DNA from: Legionella gresilensis
GTDB lineage: Bacteria; Pseudomonadota; Gammaproteobacteria; Legionellales; Legionellaceae
NCBI RefSeq assembly: GCF_900639865.1
Contig: NZ_CAAAHX010000012.1
Location: forward strand, 1-64,000
Reading direction: 5' to 3'
Length of the DNA stretch: 64,000 nt
Shown: positions 1 through 8,431 of the stretch, in pieces
How the letters are laid out: every line of letters starts with the position of its first letter
Numbering within the stretch: the first letter of the stretch is position 1
Position numbers and translations under genes: made by a program
Notes under the pieces: generated by a model
Databases searched by the model: none
Told to the model about the DNA's origin: nothing
Seen by the model: the letters and a program-made list of their open reading frames with translations, nothing else

Positions 1-15
1 TCAGCCTTACCGGTT

Positions 16-133
16 TTCCTGGCGACCATAGCGGTTTGGAACCACCTGATTCCATCTCGAACTCAGTAGTGAAACAGACCAGCGCCAATGATAGTGTGGG
101 GTTTCCCCATGTGAAAGTAGGTCATCGCCAGGG
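16..133 (+). rRNA. rrf: 5S ribosomal RNA
   Basis: The sequence matches a gammaproteobacterial 5S rRNA. The terminal helix pairs TTCCTGGCGA near position 16 with TCGCCAGGG near 124-132, and the conserved internal segments CATCTCGAACTCAGTAGTGAAAC and GATAGTGTGGGGTTTCCCCATGTGAAAGTAGG are present. The first 15 bases would be the 23S-5S spacer, so the rRNA operon ends here and 23S lies outside the window. Exact ends are accurate to a few bases. An open frame read through it is spurious. Confidence 0.95.
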
Positions 134-143
134 CTTTATTCTT

Positions 144-169
144 AAAAGCGGCTTCGTGCCGCTTTTTTT
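144..169 (+). terminator. Rho-independent terminator of the rRNA operon
   Basis: A GC-rich stem (AAAAGCGGC at 144-152, GCCGCTTTT at 158-166) closes on a TTCGT loop and runs into a T-tract directly after the 5S gene. This is a textbook intrinsic terminator. Confidence 0.93.
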
Positions 170-329
170 ATGTCCGCCAGATTCATATTTTTCCTTTTTT
201 AAGTCGTTGCAAGTAAAGTTTTCTTCTCTTCTGACACTTAATTTTTTTAATTCTGCAGATTAATTGACGCTTACTTTTTTATCGAGTATATATGGTCTCT
301 CTATATTAATACTGTATAACGCTAGTTTT

Positions 330-1016
330 ATGATTGTTGAAATAGAAGGTTTTAAAGTCGAGCTTATTAGAAAGCCAGTTAAGTACATTAATCTTCGTAT
401 TACCTCTCAAGGTAATATTAAAATTAGTGCTCCTAGACGCTCATCACTTGGCAGTATTTCACGGTTTGTTAAAGATAAGTCTGCTTGGATTACTTCTAAT
501 CAGGAGCGCTTAAAGAGTCAAGAAACTATTATTAATATGCATTTACGAGAAGGTGAAGAACATTTCTTTCTTGGTAAACGTTATCAATTACAACTTAAGA
601 AGAGTAAAGTACAAAAAGGTATTATTTTAGATGATCAGGACATGCATTGTTTTACTAATAGCGATGATCATACTGCTGTAAAGCAAACAATTTTGCATGC
701 TTGGTATAAAGAGCAAATGTTAATTCTTTTGCCTAAGTTGATTAAAAAATGGGAGCCTATTATTGGTGTTAAAGTATTGGAATATGGGGTGAAAGTAATG
801 AAGACCCGCTGGGGATCTTGTAATACTTTAGCTAAACGAATTTGGATTAATTTACATTTAATACAAAAACCACTTATTTGTTTGGAATATGTGTTAGTTC
901 ATGAAATGGTACATTTACTTGAGCCAAGCCATAACAAGCGTTTTCATATGTTGATGACGAAGTTTATGCCCGACTGGCCTCAATATAAAAATTTACTCAA
1001 TACCAAGCTAAGTTAA
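330..1016 (+). CDS. YgjP-like (M48-type) zinc metallopeptidase domain protein
   Basis: This 228-residue protein fits the YgjP-like/DUF45 metallopeptidase family. The C-terminal half carries the zinc motif HEMVH at residues 191-195 and a third candidate ligand, His201, in LLEPSHNKRF, the usual HExxH-x5-H spacing of the family. MKTRWGSC upstream of it is also a family hallmark. No signal peptide is visible, so it is probably cytoplasmic; the physiological substrate of YgjP proteins is poorly defined. I chose ATG 330 because homologues begin just before an EGFKVELIRK-like strand; an upstream TTG at 264 in the same frame would add 22 unlike residues. Neither start has a clear Shine-Dalgarno. Confidence 0.85.
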   Translation: MIVEIEGFKVELIRKPVKYINLRITSQGNIKISAPRRSSLGSISRFVKDKSAWITSNQERLKSQETIINMHLREGEEHFFLGKRYQLQLKKSKVQKGIILDDQDMHCFTNSDDHTAVKQTILHAWYKEQMLILLPKLIKKWEPIIGVKVLEYGVKVMKTRWGSCNTLAKRIWINLHLIQKPLICLEYVLVHEMVHLLEPSHNKRFHMLMTKFMPDWPQYKNLLNTKLS

Positions 1017-1081
1017 TTCCTCTTCCAAAATTAAGTTAAATATTTTATTGTGCTCTAAGATATCAATTGCTATGGACAACA

Positions 1082-1990
1082 ATGAATATTTTAATTGCTG
1101 GTGGAACGGGATTTATAGGCCGTGAGCTAATTACTGCCCTAAAACATAAGCACACTATTACTGTTTTAGGCCGGAATAAAAATAAGCTTAAGGCAACTTT
1201 TCCTGATCTATCACATCTAGTTTGGGCAGATTTATTGCAGCATTCAGCGCAACCATATCAATGTGTTATTAATTTGTGTGGTTACAATATTGCTGCTTCA
1301 CGATGGCGTCCTAACGTTAAACAGGAAATCATTAGCTCGCGTGTCGATACAACGACTGATTTGATAAATTGGATTATTAATGCTAAGGCCAAGCCTCGTC
1401 TTTTTGTTGCCAATGCGGTTGGTATTTATGGTGCGCAAGCTCATCATGATGAAACTGTGTTTGATGAAGATACAATAATCGATAGCCAACATCCCAAAGA
1501 TTTTTTAAGTGAGATAGGTATAAAGTGGGAGCAAGCCTTACAACCTGCGCTTGATTATGGGTTAGAGTCAGTTATTACTCGTTTTGGGGTTGTTTTAAAA
1601 AAAGAAGAGGGAATATTAAAAAAACTGGCATTAAGTTTTAAATTAGGTTTAGGTAGTATAATCGGCGATGGCCAGCAAATAATCTCTTGGATACATATTG
1701 ATGATGTTATTGCAGCTTTTTTATTTCTTTTTGACCATCCTAATTTAAAAGGCACGTTTAACGTTACTTCACCAAACCCTGTGACGCAGAGAGAGTTTGC
1801 TCAAGCTCTAGCTAAATCAATGCATCGACCTTTACTGCTGAAAATGCCGGCGCCTATCGTTAAACTTTTGTTTGGTGAAATGGGTGACTATTTACTTCTT
1901 CGAGGTCAGCGTGTGTTACCTAAACGGCTATTAGAAGCAGGTTTTAAATTTAATCACCCTTATATTGATGAGGCGCTCCAGATGAGCTAA
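1082..1990 (+). CDS. TIGR01777 family NAD(P)-dependent epimerase (YfcH/SDR39U1-like)
   Basis: A 302-residue extended SDR. The N-terminus NILIAGGTGFIGREL contains the GxxGxxG dinucleotide-binding loop, and ANAVGIYG, SWIHIDDV and the DUF1731-type C-terminus (RVLPKRLLEAGFKF) are characteristic of the YfcH/TIGR01777 group. The substrate of this family is unknown. ATG 1082 starts right at the beta strand of the Rossmann fold; an upstream in-frame TTG at 1067 adds only five residues. The 3' end overlaps the convergent gamma-carbonic anhydrase gene by 41 bp, so neither gene can have a terminator between them. Confidence 0.9.
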   Translation: MNILIAGGTGFIGRELITALKHKHTITVLGRNKNKLKATFPDLSHLVWADLLQHSAQPYQCVINLCGYNIAASRWRPNVKQEIISSRVDTTTDLINWIINAKAKPRLFVANAVGIYGAQAHHDETVFDEDTIIDSQHPKDFLSEIGIKWEQALQPALDYGLESVITRFGVVLKKEEGILKKLALSFKLGLGSIIGDGQQIISWIHIDDVIAAFLFLFDHPNLKGTFNVTSPNPVTQREFAQALAKSMHRPLLLKMPAPIVKLLFGEMGDYLLLRGQRVLPKRLLEAGFKFNHPYIDEALQMS

Positions 1991-2525
1991 TCAGTTTATT
2001 TTGGGATAGGTATTTATCTTTCAAGCGAATATAATGTGCAGCTGAATATTCGAGCTGTTCTAATTCTGTTTTATTTAATTCTCTAATAGGCTTTGCCGGA
2101 CTGCCTAAATATAAATAACCACTTTGTAAGCGTTTGCCAGGTGCAACAAGAGCGCCCGCACCGATAATAACTTTCTCTTCTACATGAACATCATCAAGTA
2201 ATAGAGCGCCCATACCTATAAGACAATAGCTCTCAATCGTACAAGCATGTAGGACAGCTCGATGGCCTACTGTAATTCCCTTACCAAGAATTAAAGGCCG
2301 ACCACCCGGCGTGAAAGGGCCATTATGAGTTACATGTAAGATCGCACCATCTTGAATATTCGTGCCTTCATCTATATAGATGCTATTCACATCGCCACGA
2401 ATAACCGCCATAGGCCATACAGAAACATCATTAGCAAGTCTTACATCACCAATAACTGTTGCAGCTGGATCGATATAGACGTCTTTGCCAATGGACGGAA
2501 TTTTGTTTTCAAAGGGACGGATCAT
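1950..2525 (-). CDS. Gamma-carbonic anhydrase family protein (YrdA/CaiE-like)
   Basis: A 191-residue left-handed beta-helix (hexapeptide-repeat) protein. Repeated [LIV]-G-x-x-x-x units run from about residue 10 to 160, and the three conserved zinc-ligand histidines of the family are recognisable in ILHVTHN and in VGHRAVLHAC. These proteins form trimers with metal sites between subunits; many YrdA proteins show little carbonic anhydrase activity, so the enzymatic role is not certain. It lies 7 bp downstream of the glutathione reductase gene in the same direction, so the two are probably co-transcribed. Its 3' end overlaps the convergent epimerase gene. Confidence 0.9.
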   Translation of the reverse strand: MIRPFENKIPSIGKDVYIDPAATVIGDVRLANDVSVWPMAVIRGDVNSIYIDEGTNIQDGAILHVTHNGPFTPGGRPLILGKGITVGHRAVLHACTIESYCLIGMGALLLDDVHVEEKVIIGAGALVAPGKRLQSGYLYLGSPAKPIRELNKTELEQLEYSAAHYIRLKDKYLSQNKLISSSGAPHQYKGD

Positions 2526-2532
2526 ACTAAAC

Positions 2533-3882
2533 TCAAATTAAGGTTACAAATTCTTCTGCACTAGTAGGATGTATAGCGACAGTGTTATCAAAATCGCGTT
2601 TACAGGCACCCATTTTGACAGCTACACCGAAGCCTTGCAACATTTCGTCAGCACCATAACCAATCACATGTAAACCAATAATTTTTTCATCTGGACCTAA
2701 GGTAATAAGTTTCATTGCAGTAGGTAATTTTTGATCACTTAAAGCATCAAACATTGGATTAAAGCGAGTTTTATAAATCTTAAGCTTTTCCGCTCCAAAT
2801 TTAGTAAGGGCCTCGTCTTCGCTATAGCCTACACTGCCAATAGGTGGATGAGTAAAAACAACGGAACAAATATTTTCGTAATCTAAATGAGCTTCTTTTT
2901 GTCCACCGAATAAACGATCGCAGAGTCTGCGGCCAGCGGCAATTGCCACAGGTGTTAGTGCAGGCTCATTAATAACATCACCAAGGGCATAAATGCCGGG
3001 GATATTGGTATTTTGATACTTATCAACCACAATTAAGCCTTGCTGATCTTGTAAAACGCCTACTTTATCTAAATTTAAATTAAAAGTTCGTGGTGTGCGC
3101 CCAACGGCTGCAATAACAACATCAATATTCGAGATAAGTGATCCTTTAGTGCAAAGAATATTTTTTTTACCATCAGGCTGTAAAGTAATGGCTTTCGCAC
3201 AGTGATTTAAATGTACATCTAAGCCTTGTAGTTTCATAATTTCAAGGAGGGTATCACCTAACATACTATCAAAGCGACTAAGAGGACGATTACCACGAAT
3301 TAATAAATGGGTTTTAACACCTAATCCATGCAAAACACCGGCAAGCTCTACACCAATATAACCACTACCAATAATGGCAACGCTTTTTGGTTTTTTTGTT
3401 AAATGAAAGAAGCCATCTGAGGTGAGAAGGTGTTCATTGCCTTCTAAGTCATTAGGCATCGTTGGTTCACCACCGGTAGCAATAATAATATGGGGCGCTT
3501 TGTATTGTTTATCAGCTACTGAAATAGTTTGCTTATCAACAAAGAAACCTTCGCCTCGTAAGTGGGTTATATTATATTGACTAAAGCGACTAGCATAAAT
3601 TTCACGCAATCTTGCAATATAAGCTTCACGTTTGTTAACTAAAGTAGGCCAATCAAGATTTACATCAACAGGCGTAAAACCATAATCTGAGGCTTTATGC
3701 AAATGCTCTGCTATCAACGAAGCATTAAACATGATTTTTTTAGGAACACAACCTAAATTAACACAGGTGCCACCAAGATGGGATTTTTCAACAACTGCAA
3801 CTTTAGCACCATACTTTGCTGCTCGAACAGCACTAGCAATTCCACCACTGCCGCCACCTAATACGATTAAATCAAAATCCAT
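2533..3882 (-). CDS. gor: Glutathione-disulfide reductase
   Basis: A 449-residue FAD-dependent disulfide reductase that regenerates reduced glutathione with NADPH. It shows the FAD loop GGGSGG at residues 9-14, the redox-active pair C40/C45 in GGTCVNLGCVPKK, the NADPH-binding segment IGSGYIGVELAG, a second FAD segment GIYALGDV, and the C-terminal catalytic HPTSAEEF dyad. The NADPH-domain motif and length match bacterial Gor rather than dihydrolipoamide or mycothione reductase. A clear Shine-Dalgarno (AAGGTGAG) precedes the ATG. It is followed by the carbonic-anhydrase-like gene. Confidence 0.93.
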   Translation of the reverse strand: MDFDLIVLGGGSGGIASAVRAAKYGAKVAVVEKSHLGGTCVNLGCVPKKIMFNASLIAEHLHKASDYGFTPVDVNLDWPTLVNKREAYIARLREIYASRFSQYNITHLRGEGFFVDKQTISVADKQYKAPHIIIATGGEPTMPNDLEGNEHLLTSDGFFHLTKKPKSVAIIGSGYIGVELAGVLHGLGVKTHLLIRGNRPLSRFDSMLGDTLLEIMKLQGLDVHLNHCAKAITLQPDGKKNILCTKGSLISNIDVVIAAVGRTPRTFNLNLDKVGVLQDQQGLIVVDKYQNTNIPGIYALGDVINEPALTPVAIAAGRRLCDRLFGGQKEAHLDYENICSVVFTHPPIGSVGYSEDEALTKFGAEKLKIYKTRFNPMFDALSDQKLPTAMKLITLGPDEKIIGLHVIGYGADEMLQGFGVAVKMGACKRDFDNTVAIHPTSAEEFVTLI

Positions 3883-4023
3883 TGCTCACCTTAGGATAAA
3901 ACTAGTTAATAAGTACTTTAGCTAGCATATTTCATTTATTCAATGATTAATTTGGTTATTAATTTGCTGAAAATATTAATTACCGTCATTATAATTATTA
4001 ATAGAATAAATCTTTATTTGCTC

Positions 4024-4965
4024 ATGACCTTAAAATTTAATTTGGTAATGTTATTTATTTTAACTTTGCTAAGCTGCAGCCGACATGAGCAAGCAGCATA
4101 TCAAGGTTATGTTGAAGGTGAGAATATTTATTTAGCCTCGCCTAATTCAGGTATTCTCATAAAATTAGCTGTACAGCGGGGCCAATTAGTTAAAAAAGAT
4201 CAATTTTTATTTGAGCTAGATCCGAATCCACAGGCGTTAGCTATCAGGCAATATCAAGTAGAAATTGCTCAGGCTGAGCATGTTCTTAAGGATTTGCAAA
4301 ATCCTAGACGCACAGAGGAAATTGCAGCGATTGAAGCACAAATAGAGCAAGTGGATGCCCAAATAGAATTAGCTCAAGCTCGTCTAAAGCGCTATCAACA
4401 ACTGTATGAACGTCGTGTGGTAGCGAAAGATATTTATGATGAAATTGTTTCGCGCTATCAAGAGTTAGTCAAAAATAAAGCGCAATATCAAGCAAATCTA
4501 AATTTAGCAAAACAGGGGAGTCGTATTGAACAAATTCGTGCTCAGGAAGCACAGATACAAGCTTTACAAGTAAAACTTAAAGAAGCAATTTGGCAACTTG
4601 GGCAGAAAAAGTTATTTGCCCCAGCCGCAGGGATTATCTATGACACTTATTTTCGTGAAGGTGAATTTGTAGGTAGTCAGCAACCCGTCCTCTCCTTACT
4701 AACGCCAGAAAATGTCCATATTGAGTTTTTTATACCAGTGGAACAATTAGGGGTGCTTAAAATAGGGCAAAAGGTAAATTTTACTTGTGCAGGTTGTAAG
4801 CCTAGTCAGGCAATAGTCAATTATATTTCTCCCGAGGCTGAGTATTTACCTCCTTTAGTTTATAGCCGTGAGAATGATGCTAAACTGGTATTCCGAATTA
4901 AGGCTAATATGATGACGTTTAACCAATATAAACCTGGCCAACCTGTAACTGTTTACCTGCCATGA
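4024..4965 (+). CDS. HlyD/YbhG-family periplasmic adaptor lipoprotein of an ABC exporter
   Basis: A membrane fusion protein of 313 residues. It has a lipoprotein-type leader (FNLVMLFILTLLSC, lipobox LLSC), a biotinyl-lipoyl-like strand pair (GYVEGENIYLASPNSGILIKL), a long coiled-coil hairpin rich in Gln/Glu/Ala from about residue 65 to 185, and a beta-barrel region ending VTVYLP. It would bridge the inner-membrane ABC-2 transporter encoded next to an outer-membrane factor of TolC type. I chose ATG 4024 because it begins the leader; an in-frame ATG at 3943 gives an unlikely second hydrophobic segment. The stop overlaps the next start by 4 bp (ATGA), implying translational coupling. Confidence 0.88.
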   Translation: MTLKFNLVMLFILTLLSCSRHEQAAYQGYVEGENIYLASPNSGILIKLAVQRGQLVKKDQFLFELDPNPQALAIRQYQVEIAQAEHVLKDLQNPRRTEEIAAIEAQIEQVDAQIELAQARLKRYQQLYERRVVAKDIYDEIVSRYQELVKNKAQYQANLNLAKQGSRIEQIRAQEAQIQALQVKLKEAIWQLGQKKLFAPAAGIIYDTYFREGEFVGSQQPVLSLLTPENVHIEFFIPVEQLGVLKIGQKVNFTCAGCKPSQAIVNYISPEAEYLPPLVYSRENDAKLVFRIKANMMTFNQYKPGQPVTVYLP

Positions 4966-5888
4966 CTAAAGACATAATTATTGATGTCCATGATTTACGT
5001 AAAAGTTTTGACAATCGAGTGGTTGTTAACAAGGTTGATTTGCATGTAAAAAAAGGGGAAGTTTTTGGTTTTTTGGGTCCAAATGGTAGTGGAAAGACAA
5101 CAACCATTCGTATGCTTTGTGGCTTGTTAACACCGGACACAGGCAGTGGAACATGTTTAGGCTACGATATCATTAAGGAATCTCAAAAAATTAAGCAACA
5201 TGTTGGCTATATGACCCAAAAATTTAGTTTCTATACGGATTTAAGTATTGAAGAGAATCTTTATTTTGTAGCGCGTGTCTATGGTATGAATAATCGTAAA
5301 CAGCGAGTTGAGCAAACCATAGAAGAATTAGGTTTAAGTAGTCGACGTAAACAATTAACAGGTTCTTTATCAGGTGGTTGGAAACAGCGAGTAGCACTTG
5401 CCGCTTGTCTTTTACATACACCAGAATTACTACTTTTAGATGAGCCGACAGCCGGCGTCGATCCCATCGCAAGAAGAGAATTTTGGGATAAAATTCATTC
5501 ACTTAGTGAACAAGGGGTTACAACACTTGTATCTACTCATTATATGGATGAGGCTGAACGCTGCACTCGGCTAGCTTATTTGGCTTATGGAGAATTATTA
5601 ATTACAGGTACTGTTAATGAAGTGATTGCGGCTACTAAGTTATTAACTTGGGAGATTACAGGACAGGTAACTACAACATTATTACAAGAAGTCAAAACCT
5701 TACAAGGCGTTGTTCAGGCAGCATTATTTGGTAATCAAATCCATATTAGCGGTTATGACAAACAAATTATTGAGCAAAGTTTAAAAGAATTAGCTAAGAC
5801 ACAAAATATACAGTGGCAGCAGATTCCATCAACCTTAGAAGATGCATTTATTAGCTTGGTAACAAAATCACAAGGAGAATTAAAGTGA
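4962..5888 (+). CDS. ABC transporter ATP-binding protein (YbhF-like half)
   Basis: A 308-residue nucleotide-binding subunit with Walker A GPNGSGKTT at residues 39-47, Q-loop MTQKFSFY, signature LSGGWKQR, Walker B LLLLDEPTAGVDP and the switch histidine in VSTHYMDEA. It is a DrrA/CcmA-type ATPase as used with ABC-2 permeases. Unlike E. coli YbhF it has one ATPase domain, so the active transporter should contain two copies. It overlaps the adaptor gene upstream and the permease gene downstream by 4 bp each, giving a three-gene export operon. The exported substrate (drug, lipid or other) cannot be read from the sequence. Confidence 0.92.
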   Translation: MTKDIIIDVHDLRKSFDNRVVVNKVDLHVKKGEVFGFLGPNGSGKTTTIRMLCGLLTPDTGSGTCLGYDIIKESQKIKQHVGYMTQKFSFYTDLSIEENLYFVARVYGMNNRKQRVEQTIEELGLSSRRKQLTGSLSGGWKQRVALAACLLHTPELLLLDEPTAGVDPIARREFWDKIHSLSEQGVTTLVSTHYMDEAERCTRLAYLAYGELLITGTVNEVIAATKLLTWEITGQVTTTLLQEVKTLQGVVQAALFGNQIHISGYDKQIIEQSLKELAKTQNIQWQQIPSTLEDAFISLVTKSQGELK

Positions 5889-7015
5889 TTGCAGGGATGC
5901 AACGGTTAATGGCCATAATAAGTAAAGAATTTATTGAGATGCGTCGCGACAGGGCTACTTTTGGCATGATCCTGGCGATTCCTTTAATGCAGTTAATTAT
6001 ATTTGGTTATGCTATTAATAATAATCCACGCTATTTACCGACAGCTATTGTTAATGATGACGAAACTAATTTTACTCGTCGAATTTTAGTTAGTATGGAA
6101 AATTCAACCTATTTTCAATTTATAAGTCCTGCTGTAAGTGAAGAAGAAGCGCATGAATTGCTAAAGAGGGGGCAAGTACAATTTGTCGTTAATTTTCCAC
6201 CCAATTTTACTGATAACCTTGTAAAGGGTTTAAGCCCGCCTCTTTTATTAGAGGCAGATGCTAGTGATCCAGCTGCAACAAGTCGTGCCGTTGCTGTTTT
6301 TACGGAGCTTCCTTATCTAACGTTAAAAGAAGAATTAGTAGGACCCCTTAAGCGATTAAATGCAAAGTCTTTGCCTTATACACCGGTAGTGCATACTCTT
6401 TATAATCCTTTAGCTATTTCTGCCTACAATATTGTCCCTGGGCTGTTGGGTGTGGTATTAACCATGACGATGGTTGTAGTAACTGCATTAGTTATTACCC
6501 GAGAATATGAGCGCGGTACTATGGAAAACCTACTAGCTACCCCCTTAAGGCCCCTTGAGATCATGATTGGTAAAATCATTCCTTATATAATCGTAGGATA
6601 TGCTCAAACATTACTTATTTTAATTTTTGCAAGGTTTTTATTTGGTGTGCCTATGCAAGGTAGCATTATCTTATTGCTATTCTTATGTCTTCCATTTATT
6701 GCGGCTAATTTAGTAATGGGATTAACCTTTTCAACCGTTGCTTCTAATCAATTACAAGCTGTACAAAGCGCTATGTTCTTTTTTTTGCCTTCTATTTTAT
6801 TATCCGGTTTCATGTTCCCTTTTAGAGGGATGCCAGAGTGGGCTCAATGGGTTGGCAGCGTATTACCGCTTACGCACTTTCTAGTGATTGTGCGGGGAAT
6901 TTTACTTAAAGGAAATACATTTTTTGATGTGTGGTATGAAATAATACCTATTTTAGCATTTACTTTTGTAGCTATGTTAATAGGCTTTAAGCGGTTTAAA
7001 CAAACATTAGATTAA
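5885..7015 (+). CDS. ABC-2 type transporter permease (YbhS/YhhJ-like)
   Basis: A 376-residue ABC-2 permease. It has one N-terminal transmembrane helix (TFGMILAIPLMQLIIFGYAI), a large periplasmic domain from about residue 40 to 170, and five further hydrophobic segments in the C-terminal half around the conserved ITREYERGTMENLLATPLRP loop. It starts at GTG 5885, overlapping the ATPase stop by 4 bp. Together the three genes make an adaptor-ATPase-permease exporter of the YbhGFSR type, here with a single permease. The 3' end overlaps the convergent hydrolase gene by 4 bp. Confidence 0.9.
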   Translation: MIAGMQRLMAIISKEFIEMRRDRATFGMILAIPLMQLIIFGYAINNNPRYLPTAIVNDDETNFTRRILVSMENSTYFQFISPAVSEEEAHELLKRGQVQFVVNFPPNFTDNLVKGLSPPLLLEADASDPAATSRAVAVFTELPYLTLKEELVGPLKRLNAKSLPYTPVVHTLYNPLAISAYNIVPGLLGVVLTMTMVVVTALVITREYERGTMENLLATPLRPLEIMIGKIIPYIIVGYAQTLLILIFARFLFGVPMQGSIILLLFLCLPFIAANLVMGLTFSTVASNQLQAVQSAMFFFLPSILLSGFMFPFRGMPEWAQWVGSVLPLTHFLVIVRGILLKGNTFFDVWYEIIPILAFTFVAMLIGFKRFKQTLD

Positions 7016-7872
7016 AGTAGGAAATCCATAACCATGTGCTCAACACGCTCATCAATTAATACATTGACATGATCAAGTTTGGCAAGCAAAGCAAGCGATG
7101 CATAAGGATAATGACGACAAAATTCAATTGATTCTCGTGGTGGGATAGAAATATCCTCTGTCCCATGAATACACAAAATGGGTGTTGTGCCTCGATTAAT
7201 AAAATTACGAAAATTAAGATGAGTAATATTGGTTTTGGAGTTTTGCCGAATAACTTCCCGCAGCCGTAAATAACCTTTACCATTTAATTTAAAACGTCTT
7301 GCATGTTTACCTACAGGTGTTCGCATATTAGTTGGTGCGGCAATAAGTACGGCGCGTTCTGGTATAGATTCAAGTTCCCATTCGGGTAATTGGCAAGCTA
7401 GGTTTAGGGTATTTAAAAGCATAGAGCCACCAAAGGAGTGGCCAATAACACCATAAAAGGGCCCCAGATGATTGATGACGGTTTTTAAGGTATTGACTGC
7501 ATCAATCCATGTTAATTGTAACCCTTTAGCTTCTCCATGCGCTGGAAAATCTAAGGCATACACATCATAGCCTTGCTTATGAAGTGCATGAATTAAGCGT
7601 GCCATATAGGCTGCACGTGACATCCAGCCATGCGTAATAAGTACTTTCTTTGCTCCTGGAGTGCTCTCATGAGCAAAGCGGTGGATCACGTGATGTCGAG
7701 GTGAATTAGCTACTAAAAAGCTAGTTCGATGATTAACTAAGAAATCACACGCCTTTTGAGCAAATTCTCTATATTCCTTTTCAACAGGCAGCGGAAGAGG
7801 CGTAATAAATAGCTGATAGCATAGCTGGGCATGAAAAAAATTTCTTAGTTCGGCCAATGCATTAGCTAGCAT
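7012..7872 (-). CDS. Alpha/beta hydrolase
   Basis: A 286-residue serine hydrolase of the alpha/beta fold. The nucleophile elbow GHSFGG is preceded by VITHGWMSRAAYMARLIHALHKQGYDVYALDFPAHGEA, the usual strand-oxyanion region; an acid in GTEDISIPP and a histidine in KLDHVNVLID complete a plausible triad. The N-terminal 50 residues have no obvious signal peptide. Substrate is unknown; the relatives are esterase or lysophospholipase-like. It is a single gene, convergent with the exporter operon, and its upstream region is the repeat-containing island at 7.9-8.4 kb. Confidence 0.88.
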   Translation of the reverse strand: MLANALAELRNFFHAQLCYQLFITPLPLPVEKEYREFAQKACDFLVNHRTSFLVANSPRHHVIHRFAHESTPGAKKVLITHGWMSRAAYMARLIHALHKQGYDVYALDFPAHGEAKGLQLTWIDAVNTLKTVINHLGPFYGVIGHSFGGSMLLNTLNLACQLPEWELESIPERAVLIAAPTNMRTPVGKHARRFKLNGKGYLRLREVIRQNSKTNITHLNFRNFINRGTTPILCIHGTEDISIPPRESIEFCRHYPYASLALLAKLDHVNVLIDERVEHMVMDFLL

Positions 7873-7942
7873 AGCATTATCCTTACTACTTTATTTATTA
7901 TTAAGAATAGTCAATAAATTCAATAATAACCAACAGTAAAAT

Positions 7943-8088
7943 TAGACTTCTTCAGAAACTCTACTACAGCGGCGCATTGCTTCGTCGATACGGTGCTCGA
8001 ATCCTTATGTACTCATTTGTACACTCCGGTTCTGAGCCCCGTGTCTTCTCGCACTGCACTCTCTGTAGCGAGTTTCCAAAGAAATCTA
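7943..8088 (+). repeat. Dispersed repeat A, copy 1 (about 146 bp, MITE-like)
   Basis: This element has imperfect terminal inverted repeats: the left end TAGACTTCTTCAGAAACTC is matched by the reverse complement of the right end (GAGTTTCCAAAGAAATCTA), and the inner CTACAG also pairs. A short TGTAC/GTACA hairpin sits at 8008-8023. A second copy in the same orientation is at 61073-61216, nearly identical through TCGTCGATACGGTGCTCGAATCC and TCTTCTCGCACTGCACTCTCT. No open frame of note. The structure suggests a non-autonomous mobile or structural intergenic element. Confidence 0.85.
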
Positions 8089-8210
8089 ATATTTTATTTA
8101 CAATCTAAATAATTCTTATTATTCAAAATAGTAAGTGATCGATTAATTGTGATAAAGATTTATTGTTTGCATAGCTAATCAAAGGTATATTGACAATATT
8201 GATTAGAACT

Positions 8211-8314
8211 TTCGCCAAACTACCATTAACGGCCAATCTCGACTGAAAAAAGGTCTTCAAAGCCTGTCCCCATGCAGATGGAGATACTCATCTACACTGC
8301 GCTTTTTTCAGCTT
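8211..8314 (+). repeat. Dispersed repeat B, copy 1
   Basis: This stretch matches, in reverse orientation, the block at 62159-62246. Shared parts are CCAAACTACCATTAA, CAATCTCG.CTG.AAAAAGG and CACTGCGCTTTTT(T)CAGCT. The central part differs in sequence between copies but can form a short hairpin in each (here AGATG at 8276-8280 with CATCT at 8289-8293). The remainder of the 559-bp gap 7873-8431 holds only repeat A and AT-rich sequence. Confidence 0.75.
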
Positions 8315-8385
8315 TTTTCGACCGACCCTCTCTTATCGTTGATAATTTGGAAAAAGTTCTATTACTATAACTTTTAATAAAGATA

Positions 8386-8391
8386 TATAAT
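8386..8391 (+). promoter_or_regulatory. Possible -10 box for the dienelactone hydrolase gene
   Basis: A perfect TATAAT lies 40 bp before the ATG at 8432. No convincing -35 is found at the right distance, so this is only a candidate. Confidence 0.3.
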
Positions 8392-8431
8392 TAGATTAGC
8401 TAAGATTTAAATTAAGCTTAAAAGGATTGAT

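Noticed and set aside
36-263. Open frame over the 5S gene
   Set aside because: It reads through the 5S rRNA and its terminator.
5224-5502. Minus-strand open frames inside the ABC ATPase gene
   Set aside because: Antisense to Walker and signature motifs of a clear gene; no family features.
7990-8030. Possible tRNA: GGTGCTCGAATCC looks like a T-arm
   Set aside because: No acceptor stem, D-arm or anticodon arm can be built around it; it is part of repeat A and appears in both copies.
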